DNA of 64,000 bases, from the NCBI RefSeq assembly GCF_004337505.1, contig NZ_SJZI01000044.1, positions 1-64,000 on the forward strand. Reading direction: 5' to 3'. Both the position numbers and the translations under genes were made by a program. The stretch comes from Flaviaestuariibacter flavus (lineage in GTDB: Bacteria; Bacteroidota; Bacteroidia; Chitinophagales; Chitinophagaceae). The notes under the pieces were generated by a model. The model was not told the DNA's origin and did no database searches. It was given only the letters and a program-made list of their open reading frames with translations. Shown piece by piece: positions 31,962 through 39,271 of the stretch (its first letter is position 1; each line of letters begins with the position of its first letter).

Positions 31962-33806
31962 ATGTGCGGTATCGTAGGCGCCATTACCAATGGGCAGGAA
32001 AGCTTCCCGGCCGGGCAACTCCTGGACGCTGTCGCCAGCCTCCGTCATCGCGGACCGGAGCGGCAGGGACAATGGTCGGATGAAAACGGCAGGGTGCTGC
32101 TCGGCCACGCCCGTCTCTGTATCATCGATCCGGATGAGCGCTCCGACCAGCCTTTTCATTATGGCGGCCGCTATGTGCTGGTATACAACGGTGAGATCTA
32201 TAATTACGTAGAACTACGGGAAGAGCTCCGCGCTTCGGGCTGCTCCTTCCACACCGGATCCGACACCGAGGTGCTGGCCGCGGCCTGGGCTGCCTGGGGA
32301 CCCGCCTGCCTTCCGCGCCTCGACGGCGCCTTTGCTTTTGGTATCTGGGACAAGCAGGAACGCGCCTTTTATGCGGCCCGCGACCGCTTTGGCGAAAAGC
32401 CGCTGTTCTTTCTTTTCGACGAAGGTTATCTCGGGTTTGCCTCCGAAATGAAGGCGCTCTGGAAGCTGGGCGCGCCGCGCCGGCCCGACCCGGCCATGGT
32501 ATATAACTTTTTGTCGCTGGGCTATACCGTTAATCCCTTCGATGCAGCGCAGACCTTCTTCCTGCACATACAAAAGCTGCCCGCGGGCAGCTTTCTGCGG
32601 CTGGAGCAGGGCGCAACGCACTACAGCGTTGAAGCATACGGACAGATCGATATCGAAGTGGATGAAAGCATCGATGACGAAACCGCCATCGCCCGCTTCC
32701 GCGAGCTGTTTGCGGCCTCCGTGCGGCGCCGCCTCCGCAGCGACGTGCCCATCGGCACCAGCCTCAGCGGCGGGCTCGACAGCAGCGCCGTTGCTGCCCT
32801 GTGCCGGCAGGCGGGGGGCGCCCATTATACACACAAGGCTTTTACCGCCATCTTCCCGGGCTTCGAGCGCGATGAGCGCGCCCTGTCGGCGCACGTTGCC
32901 CGGCACCTGGGAATCGATCAGCAATTTGTAGAAATACGGCCGGACGAAGTGCCGGCGCTCATGGACCGCGTGATGCGGTACCAGGAGGAGCCGGTAGGAA
33001 GCGCCAGCGCGCTGGCCCAGTTCCGGGTATTTGAAACGGCCCGCGCCGCCGGCGTCACGGTGCTGCTCGACGGGCAGGGCGCCGACGAGGTGCTGGCAGG
33101 CTATGACAAGTATTACCGCTGGTATTGGCGGGAACTCTATGCGGCGCGCCGGCTGGGATCTTCCGGCGAACTGGAAGCCGCCCGAAAGCTTGGTGTAAAG
33201 GAGCCGTTCGGGGCGGCGTCAAAGCTGTCTGCGCTCCTGCCGTATTTCAGTGCCGCAATACTGGAAGGGAGCAGAAGCCGGCAGGCAGCTGCGGCCCCCG
33301 ACCTCAACCCCGAATGGGCCCAGGCGCAAAAGCGACACCTGCATTATATGGTGCCGCCGCAGCCCACGCTCAACGCGGTGCTGCATTATAATACGTTCAC
33401 CAACGGGCTGGAGGAATTGTTGCGGCTCGCCGACCGCAACGGCATGGCCCATAGCCTCGAGGTGCGGCTGCCGTTCCTGTCGTCCGAACTGGTGGCCTTC
33501 CTCTTTACGCTGCCCCCGCGCTTCAAGATCCGCGAAGGCCGCACCAAGTGGCTGCTCCGCAAAGCGGTGGAAGACCTGCTGCCGCCGGAGATCGTGTGGC
33601 AAAGCCGCAAGATCGGCTTCGAGCCGCCGCAGCAACTGTGGATGCAGCAGGCGGCCGTGCAGGAGGCGATCCGTGCGGCCAAGGAAAAGCTGGTGGGCGC
33701 CGGCGTGCTGGCACCTTCGGTGCTGCAGAAAAAAATACAGCCGCATAGTGCATATGCGGCTGTGAACCGGGATTGGAAATATTGGTCGCTGAGCTATCTA
33801 TATTAA
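31962..33806 (+). CDS. asnB: Asparagine synthetase (glutamine-hydrolysing)
   Basis: A 614-residue two-domain enzyme. The N-terminal class II glutaminase begins MCGIVG with catalytic Cys2 and shows RHRGPERQGQW and YNGEIYNY. The C-terminal synthetase domain has the PP-loop SLSGGLDSSAVAAL, and later LLDGQGADEVLAGY. It converts aspartate, glutamine and ATP to asparagine. Members of this length group (about 610-640) also occur in exopolysaccharide clusters as sugar or peptide amidotransferases, so the substrate is not fully certain. Its stop codon overlaps that of the convergent gene by two bases (TTAA). Confidence 0.88.
   Translation: MCGIVGAITNGQESFPAGQLLDAVASLRHRGPERQGQWSDENGRVLLGHARLCIIDPDERSDQPFHYGGRYVLVYNGEIYNYVELREELRASGCSFHTGSDTEVLAAAWAAWGPACLPRLDGAFAFGIWDKQERAFYAARDRFGEKPLFFLFDEGYLGFASEMKALWKLGAPRRPDPAMVYNFLSLGYTVNPFDAAQTFFLHIQKLPAGSFLRLEQGATHYSVEAYGQIDIEVDESIDDETAIARFRELFAASVRRRLRSDVPIGTSLSGGLDSSAVAALCRQAGGAHYTHKAFTAIFPGFERDERALSAHVARHLGIDQQFVEIRPDEVPALMDRVMRYQEEPVGSASALAQFRVFETARAAGVTVLLDGQGADEVLAGYDKYYRWYWRELYAARRLGSSGELEAARKLGVKEPFGAASKLSALLPYFSAAILEGSRSRQAAAAPDLNPEWAQAQKRHLHYMVPPQPTLNAVLHYNTFTNGLEELLRLADRNGMAHSLEVRLPFLSSELVAFLFTLPPRFKIREGRTKWLLRKAVEDLLPPEIVWQSRKIGFEPPQQLWMQQAAVQEAIRAAKEKLVGAGVLAPSVLQKKIQPHSAYAAVNRDWKYWSLSYLY
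33729..33763 (-). terminator. Minus-strand terminator inside the asnB coding end
   Basis: An 11-bp perfect stem ACAGCCGCATA / TATGCGGCTGT (33737-33763). On the minus strand it is followed by ATTTTTTT (33729-33736). It lies 40 bp past the stop of the convergent minus-strand gene, within the last 80 bases of asnB. It fits a terminator for that gene embedded in coding DNA. Confidence 0.75.
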
Positions 33807-34246
33807 GCCTTGATCAACTTCTTGCTTTCGCGAAGGCCGCCCATATTGTCGGCGATCACGATTGTCCAGTTCTTCTGGTCTTCCAGCGTAATGTGAAACT
33901 CGGTGCTGTCGCCTATGGTCAGCTCGGTAACACTGTGTACCTTCTGCGCGGAATACTCTTTCTTCACCTTGGTGAGCACGCTCAGCGGTAGCTGCTGCTC
34001 GTAATAGTAGCGGATCGTCATGAGCGAGTTGCCGTCCGCGTCATAGCGTACACGGGTGAGGATGTCGTTATAAGTAAAGCGGGCCTCATAGATACCGTCT
34101 ACTTCCGACCACAGGATGTCTGATGCGGAGTTGAAGGTGCTGGAGAAGGCTTTCATTACTCGCTCGGTGACATTGGGTGTGGGAGCTGCGAATGCGGATG
34201 CCTGGAGTGCTACTGCAACAACTACGGCAAGAATTACTTTTTTCAT
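33803..34246 (-). CDS. Exported PepSY-like / BLIP-type small protein (paralogue)
   Basis: A 147-residue protein with a signal peptide (MKKVILAVVVAVALQASAFA). It is a paralogue of the protein encoded at 29256-29690, with the same order of features: VMKAFSSTFNSASDILWSE, a Tyr-rich central sheet (YDADGNSLMTIRYYYEQQ), and a C-terminal strand with WTIVIADN. Function unknown; exported. Its stop overlaps that of asnB, and its terminator appears to lie inside the asnB coding region. Confidence 0.75.
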   Translation of the reverse strand: MKKVILAVVVAVALQASAFAAPTPNVTERVMKAFSSTFNSASDILWSEVDGIYEARFTYNDILTRVRYDADGNSLMTIRYYYEQQLPLSVLTKVKKEYSAQKVHSVTELTIGDSTEFHITLEDQKNWTIVIADNMGGLRESKKLIKA

Positions 34247-34609
34247 GGTTTATGATTTAAAGGTTTGCGATTGCTTTTCCAGACGAAGGTATTCGTACAA
34301 ACAGGCGGGGTCAAGTTGTCCTACACGACCGGCCTGTTAAACATTCGTGAACGGGTTCTGATCTACGATAAGTTTCGTCGAGGTGGGCAAACGGCAGTAT
34401 GAAGGGCAAAAAGGGCGGATGAATCGTCGTGCCGGATTCGAAAAAGGTTACACAAGCCGTCGTTAATTGGGAGCAACGGCAAAGGGGAGGGCGGGCTTGC
34501 GTGGGAAATCAGCATCTTTGTCCATCTAATGATCTCGGATCGCCGATGTCGGATTTGTTTACACGATTCAAATCGGCCATCAGACATCGGAGATCGAAAA
34601 ATATTTTTT
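34247..34609. other. Spacer upstream of the cystathionine gamma-synthase gene
   Basis: It carries a palindromic repeat with inverted ends (GATCTCGGATCGCCGATGTC, 34528-34547, and GACATCGGAGATCGAAAAAT, 34583-34602) ending 8 bp before the ATG. The remaining 280 bp hold no gene that I can support. Confidence 0.55.
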
Positions 34610-35749
34610 ATGCGTATCGGAACAAAATTCATCCACGCCGGCGCGGAGCCGGACCCTACTACGGGCGCTATTATGACGCCGATCTACCAGACGTCAACTT
34701 ATGTGCAGTCGGCACCGGCTGAGCATAAAGGTTATGAATATGCGCGGAGCCAGAACCCGACAAGAACCGCGCTGGAAGCGGCTTACGCGTCGATCGAGAA
34801 CGGGAAGTTCGGGCTTGCCTTCAGCAGCGGCGTGGCCGCCACCGACGCGGTGATCAAGTTGCTCAACCCCGGCGATGAGGTGATCTGCGGCAACGACCTC
34901 TACGGCGGCACCTATCGCCTGTTCACCAAGGTGTTTGCCCGCTTCGGCATCACCTTTCATTATGTGAACATGCAGGATGCGAACAATATCCGCCCGCTGA
35001 TCAATGAAAAGACGAAGCTGATCTGGGCCGAAACGCCCACCAATCCGCTGATGAACATCACCGACATCGCGGCAGTAGCGGCCATTGCCAAAGAACGCAA
35101 GGTGCTTTTCTGCGTCGACAACACCTTTGCCTCTCCCTACCTCCAGAACCCGCTCGACCTCGGTGCCGATATCGTGATGCATTCAGCCACCAAGTACCTC
35201 GGCGGCCACAGCGACGTTATCCAGGGCGCGCTGATGATGAACGATCCTGCCCTGCGCGAGCAACTCTATTTTATACAGAAAAGCTGCGGCGCCGTTCCCG
35301 GTCCGCAGGACTGCTTCCTGGTACTGCGCGGCATCAAGACGCTCCACGTGCGTATGCAGCGCCATTGCGAGAACGGCGCCAAAGTGGCGCACTGGCTGCG
35401 GCAGCACCCCAAGGTGGCCCGCGTGTACTGGCCGGGCTTTGAGGAGCACCCGGGCTACGCCATCGCCAAAAAGCAGATGCGCGACTTCGGCGGCATGATC
35501 TCTTTCGAGCTGAAGAACGACAGCGTGGAAGAGGTACGCCGTGTGCTTTCCAACACGCACGTGTTTTCTCTGGCCGAAAGCCTTGGCGGCATCGAGTCGC
35601 TCATCAACCACCCGGCTTCGATGACGCATGCTTCCATCCCACGGGAAGAGCGTATCAAGAACGGCCTGAACGATTCGCTCATCCGGCTCAGTGTGGGTAT
35701 TGAGGATGTGGAAGATATTATTGAAGACCTGAACCAGGCCATCGGGTAA
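34610..35749 (+). CDS. Cystathionine gamma-synthase/gamma-lyase family PLP enzyme
   Basis: This 379-residue enzyme belongs to the Cys/Met metabolism PLP family (fold type I). The PLP lysine is in HSATKYLGGHSDV. The phosphate-binding region is SSGVAATDAVI, and AETPTNPLMNITD with CVDNTFASPYLQNP matches the cofactor and substrate sites. It either condenses an activated homoserine with cysteine or cleaves cystathionine; sequence alone does not separate synthase from lyase, and no partner gene of the pathway is adjacent. The start MRIGTKFIHAG is typical. A palindromic repeat ends only 8 bp upstream. Confidence 0.9.
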   Translation: MRIGTKFIHAGAEPDPTTGAIMTPIYQTSTYVQSAPAEHKGYEYARSQNPTRTALEAAYASIENGKFGLAFSSGVAATDAVIKLLNPGDEVICGNDLYGGTYRLFTKVFARFGITFHYVNMQDANNIRPLINEKTKLIWAETPTNPLMNITDIAAVAAIAKERKVLFCVDNTFASPYLQNPLDLGADIVMHSATKYLGGHSDVIQGALMMNDPALREQLYFIQKSCGAVPGPQDCFLVLRGIKTLHVRMQRHCENGAKVAHWLRQHPKVARVYWPGFEEHPGYAIAKKQMRDFGGMISFELKNDSVEEVRRVLSNTHVFSLAESLGGIESLINHPASMTHASIPREERIKNGLNDSLIRLSVGIEDVEDIIEDLNQAIG

Positions 35750-35773
35750 GAAGCAGATTATTGCTACAAAAAG

Positions 35774-35807
35774 CACCAAAGGCGTCGCGCAAGCGACGCC
35801 TTTGGTG
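35774..35807. terminator. Perfect hairpin after the cystathionine gamma-synthase gene
   Basis: CACCAAAGGCGTCGC / GCGACGCCTTTGGTG (15 bp, loop GCAA). The 30-bp core is identical to the hairpin at 10119-10148. On the minus strand it is followed by CTTTTTG. On the plus strand no T-run follows, so termination in that direction is less certain. Confidence 0.6.
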
Positions 35808-35848
35808 TCAATGCGGCCATAACTTTACAACGGTCAACACCCGCTGAT

Positions 35849-36616
35849 TTGTCATCGACTTTCGATATAAAATCTTTCCTCGACCGCAAGGTGGCCGAAT
35901 ACAACGTCCCCTCCTTCATTCCCGCCGACCCCATCTCGGTGCCGCACCGTTTTACGAACCGCGCCGACATCGAGATCGCGGGTTTCTTTGCGGCACTCTT
36001 TGCCTGGGGCAACCGCACCACTATCATCAACAAGGCCAATGAGCTGGTGGACCTCATGGATGGGGCGCCGCACCAGTTTGTGACGCAGCATGCCGAGGCC
36101 GACCTAAAGCGCTTCCTCAACTTCCGGCACCGCACCTTCAACCCGACGGATATCCTGTACCTGATCCATTTCTTCCGGCGACATTACGGCCAAAGCGATA
36201 CGCTCGAAACCGCCTTCGTGCCCGGTGCTTTTGAAGGGATGGAAGCGGCACTCAACTATTTTCATACTTATATTTTCGATGACCCCGATGCGCCGCCGCG
36301 CACGCGCAAGCACATTGCCGCGCCCTTCAAAGGCAGCACCTGCAAGCGCCTCAATATGTTCCTGCGGTGGATGGTGCGCCGCGACGGGCAGGGCGTCGAC
36401 TTCGGCATCTGGCAACGCCTGGAGCCCGCCGACCTCATCATTCCCGTCGACCTGCACGTGGCCCGTGTAGCCCGCCGCTTCGGGCTGCTGGAGCGGCAGC
36501 AAACCGACTGGACGGCGGCGGTTGAGCTGACCACGCGGCTCCGCGACTTCGATCCCGGTGACCCCGTGAAGTACGACTTCGCGCTGTTCAGCCTGGGCGT
36601 GGGCGAGCGTTTTTAG
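35849..36616 (+). CDS. TIGR02757 / DUF2400 family protein
   Basis: A 255-residue protein of a conserved family of unknown function present across Bacteroidota and some other phyla. Recognisable parts are PHRFTNRADIEIAGFFAALF, FAWGNRTTIINKANELVDLM, KRLNMFLRWMVRRD, LIIPVDLHVARVARRFGLL and the C-terminal DFALFSLGVGE. The helical, Arg-rich end with an HhH-like segment suggests nucleic-acid binding, as in DNA glycosylase relatives. That is inference. It starts with TTG, since no ATG or GTG fits the conserved N-terminus. Confidence 0.85.
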   Translation: MSSTFDIKSFLDRKVAEYNVPSFIPADPISVPHRFTNRADIEIAGFFAALFAWGNRTTIINKANELVDLMDGAPHQFVTQHAEADLKRFLNFRHRTFNPTDILYLIHFFRRHYGQSDTLETAFVPGAFEGMEAALNYFHTYIFDDPDAPPRTRKHIAAPFKGSTCKRLNMFLRWMVRRDGQGVDFGIWQRLEPADLIIPVDLHVARVARRFGLLERQQTDWTAAVELTTRLRDFDPGDPVKYDFALFSLGVGERF

Positions 36617-36686
36617 GATCCGGAACCCCTTCAATCTTTGAATCTGGAATCGGTGCGTACGCTTTCCGGGTTACCTTTCCGTTGAT

Positions 36687-36989
36687 ATGACTCCGCTTGA
36701 GGAACAAATCAAAAAGATTGATGCCCTGATGACCGAAGAGGACGCGCGTTTTTACCGGCTCGCGGCCCTGCTCAACGAGGCCATCCTGCACGATTTCGAG
36801 TCGGTGGTGCGCCTCCTCTACCGGGTTGACGTACCCGAAAAGAAAGTCCGCGCTGCATTAGCCGAAAACAATGCCGATGCCGGCACCGTGCTGGCCCGTC
36901 TCCTGCTGGAGCGCGAGCGCGAAAAAGCTGCTTCCCGCGCGCGCTACCGGATGCCCGACGAGGATATCCCGGAAGACGAGCGTTGGTAG
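36687..36989 (+). CDS. Small soluble protein of unknown function
   Basis: A 100-residue, charged, mostly helical protein with no signal peptide or membrane segment. A helical core (FYRLAALLNEAILHDFESVV) is followed by ADAGTVLARLLLERERE and an acidic end (PDEDIPEDERW). I recognise no family. TACCTTTC at 36671 could be its -7 box. The codon usage matches its neighbours, and the palindromic repeats on both sides delimit it as its own unit. Confidence 0.65.
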   Translation: MTPLEEQIKKIDALMTEEDARFYRLAALLNEAILHDFESVVRLLYRVDVPEKKVRAALAENNADAGTVLARLLLEREREKAASRARYRMPDEDIPEDERW

Positions 36990-36996
36990 CATCGGG

Positions 36997-37066
36997 GAAT
37001 CTGGAATCTTTCGATCTGGAATCTGTGGTTGACCGCTGCATTTCAGATTCCAGATTTCCGGATTGC
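36997..37066. repeat. GAATCTGGAATC inverted repeat
   Basis: GAATCTGGAATCTTTCGATC at 36997 on and CAGATTCCAGATTTCCGGAT near 37044 are imperfect inverted arms of the same family as the repeat at 21360-21486. Confidence 0.6.
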
Positions 37067-37122
37067 AGATGCCCGGGAACATGCGGCATAAGTTTTTTGC
37101 AGATCCTGCCAAACAGGATTTT

Positions 37123-38646
37123 ATGCAAAGAGACGGCGCTACCCAAAGCCTATGGCAAAGTAATGTCCCCGACCACGCCGACTCGGGCAGCATGCCCGAC
37201 AGGCCGGTAGATGTGCTCATCGTTGGCGGTGGCATTACGGGTCTTGGCACTGCACTGCGGCTGCAGCAAATGGGAAAGTCCTGCATCGTAGCCGAATCCC
37301 ATTCGTTGTGCTACGGTACCACCGGCGGCACAACGGCCCACCTCAATACCTTTTTTGATACCACGTATGATATAGTGGAGTCGGACTTCAGCGAGGATGC
37401 GGCGCGCCTGCTGCACACCGCCGCCCGCTCCGCCCTCGACCTGGTGAAGCGTAATATTGCCGAGCTCGGCATTGACTGCGGCCACTCGGAGCGTGACGGC
37501 TATGTATATGCGCAAACCGCGGATCAGGAGCATCAGCTCGACAAGATGTTCCAGGCTTCCGTCAATGCCGGTGCCGAAGTGGAATACACCGACCAGATTC
37601 CCGTGCCTTTTCCTTTCCGCAAGGCCATCGTTTACCGCAGGCAGGCGCAGTTCCACCCAACCCGCTACGTGATGGCGTTGGCAAAAGCCTTCGTGGCCGC
37701 CGGCGGCCGCATCCTGCAAGGCTGCCGGGTGGAGCAGTTCGACAAAGTGGGTGAATTGCTCTCAGTGCACACCTCGCGCGGCGACATCCAGGCACACTGG
37801 CTCATCTGGGCCACGCACATCCCGCCGGGCATCAACCTGCTGCACTTCCGCAACGCCCCCTACCGCAGCTATGCACTGGCACTTACGCTCGACAACGACC
37901 AATATCCCGAGGGGCTGGCCTACGATCTTTACGACCCGTACCATTACTTCCGCACCCAGGAAGTAGACGGTCGACGCTACCTCATCGCCGGCGGCGAAGA
38001 CCATAAAACCGCGCATGTGACCAACACCGACCAGTGCTTTTTTGCGCTGGAAGCCTACGTGCGCAACCATTTCGCAGTGGGCGAGGTAGCCTTCCGCTGG
38101 TCATCGCAATACTACGAGCCGGCCGACGGCCTGCCTTATATCGGACACCTGCCGGGCAATCCGGAGAAGGTGCTGGTGGCCACCGGCTACAGCGGCAACG
38201 GCATGACCTACAGCCATATTGCCGCAATGACACTCACCGATCTCATTGTAAAAGGCGATAGCGGTTATGCATCCCTGTTCGCTCCCGGCCGGGTAAAGCC
38301 CGTCGCCGGATTCATGGACTTCGTAAAGGAGAACGCCGACGTAGTGGCCCAGTTCGTGGGTAAGCGCATCAAAACAGAAAAGCTCCGCGAGCTCGCCGAC
38401 CTGGCACCGGGCGAAGGGCGTCTGGTGAAGTTCGAAGGGCACAACATCGCGCTTTATAAAAACGATGCGGGGAAACTGTTTGCGCTCAACCCGGTGTGTA
38501 CGCACGCGAAATGCGTTGTTGACTGGAACCGCGCCGAGCAAAGCTGGGACTGCCCCTGCCATGGTGCGCGCTACTCGGTTACCGGCGATGTGCTCACCGG
38601 CCCGGCGCGTGCCAACCTGGAGCAGATCGACCTGGAGGATCTGTAG
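37123..38646 (+). CDS. FAD-dependent oxidoreductase with C-terminal Rieske domain
   Basis: A 507-residue fusion. The N-terminal DAO-type flavin domain (about 25-385) has the dinucleotide-binding motif VLIVGGGITGLGTALRLQQM and a C-terminal flavin motif ATGYSGNGMTYSH. The C-terminal Rieske domain (about 415-507) has CTHAKC and CPCHGARY, giving the Cys-x-His and Cys-x2-His ligands of a 2Fe-2S cluster. Related proteins are described as amino-acid or glycine/sarcosine oxidase-like, but the substrate here is unknown. Cytoplasmic. The start MQRDGATQSLW was preferred; in-frame Met codons 14 and 20 codons earlier are possible. Confidence 0.87.
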   Translation: MQRDGATQSLWQSNVPDHADSGSMPDRPVDVLIVGGGITGLGTALRLQQMGKSCIVAESHSLCYGTTGGTTAHLNTFFDTTYDIVESDFSEDAARLLHTAARSALDLVKRNIAELGIDCGHSERDGYVYAQTADQEHQLDKMFQASVNAGAEVEYTDQIPVPFPFRKAIVYRRQAQFHPTRYVMALAKAFVAAGGRILQGCRVEQFDKVGELLSVHTSRGDIQAHWLIWATHIPPGINLLHFRNAPYRSYALALTLDNDQYPEGLAYDLYDPYHYFRTQEVDGRRYLIAGGEDHKTAHVTNTDQCFFALEAYVRNHFAVGEVAFRWSSQYYEPADGLPYIGHLPGNPEKVLVATGYSGNGMTYSHIAAMTLTDLIVKGDSGYASLFAPGRVKPVAGFMDFVKENADVVAQFVGKRIKTEKLRELADLAPGEGRLVKFEGHNIALYKNDAGKLFALNPVCTHAKCVVDWNRAEQSWDCPCHGARYSVTGDVLTGPARANLEQIDLEDL

Positions 38647-38656
38647 TGGAGAGAAA

Positions 38657-38774
38657 GAACGCAGATTTTTTATGATTTATATGATTAACGCAGATAACGT
38701 TGCTGGCGTAAGCCAATTATAAAAAAATCATAACCAATCTGCGTATCCCGCTCGCGGGATCAGCGTTCTTTCTC
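38657..38774. repeat. Second copy of the GAACGCAGAT...CAGCGTTC repeat
   Basis: About 115 bp, close to the copy at 18531-18645. The shared blocks are GAACGCAGAT, TTTTATGAT, CGCAGATAA, ATCATAACCAATCTGCGTAT and CGCGGGATCAGCGTTC. It lies between the Rieske oxidoreductase gene and the SRPBCC gene. Confidence 0.75.
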
Positions 38775-38805
38775 AACCATCTGGCTGCTCCGCTGTTTAA
38801 TCATT

Positions 38806-39267
38806 ATGAGCGTTTACGTATTGAAGCAGGTGCAACGCATGCCCATCAGCCGCGATGAGGCGTGGCAATTCTTTTCTCATGCAAAGAACCTTGCGGTCAT
38901 CACGCCGGGACACCTCAACCTGAAGTTCACCAACGAGCTTTTCGATGAAGAGACCTATCCCGGGCAGATCATTACGTACAAAGTGAAGCCGCTTTTCGGC
39001 ATCCCGCTTTTCTGGATGACTGAAATCACGCACGTGCAGCGGCCGCGCTACTTTGTAGACGAGCAGCGGAAAGGGCCCTACGCCATGTGGCACCACGAGC
39101 ACCATTTCAAGGAAGTTGAAGGCGGCACCGAGATGACGGATATCATTCACTACCGTCTCCCCTTCGGTGCGCTGGGCCGGATCGGCGCCGGCTTTATACG
39201 CAAACAGCTCGATGAGCTCTTTGCCTACAGGAAGCAAAAGATCACCGAGCTGTTCGGGACGCTTTAA
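38806..39267 (+). CDS. SRPBCC-family (START-like) protein
   Basis: A 153-residue single-domain helix-grip protein that likely binds a hydrophobic ligand in the cytoplasm. Typical features are the N-terminal strand YVLKQVQRMPISRDEAWQFF, the ITPGHLNLKF segment, the central YKVKPLFGIPLFWMTEITHV and a long C-terminal helix (GAGFIRKQLDELFAYRKQKI). The ligand is unknown. Only four bases separate its stop from that of the convergent M56/amidase gene. Confidence 0.85.
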   Translation: MSVYVLKQVQRMPISRDEAWQFFSHAKNLAVITPGHLNLKFTNELFDEETYPGQIITYKVKPLFGIPLFWMTEITHVQRPRYFVDEQRKGPYAMWHHEHHFKEVEGGTEMTDIIHYRLPFGALGRIGAGFIRKQLDELFAYRKQKITELFGTL

Positions 39268-39271
39268 TGGG

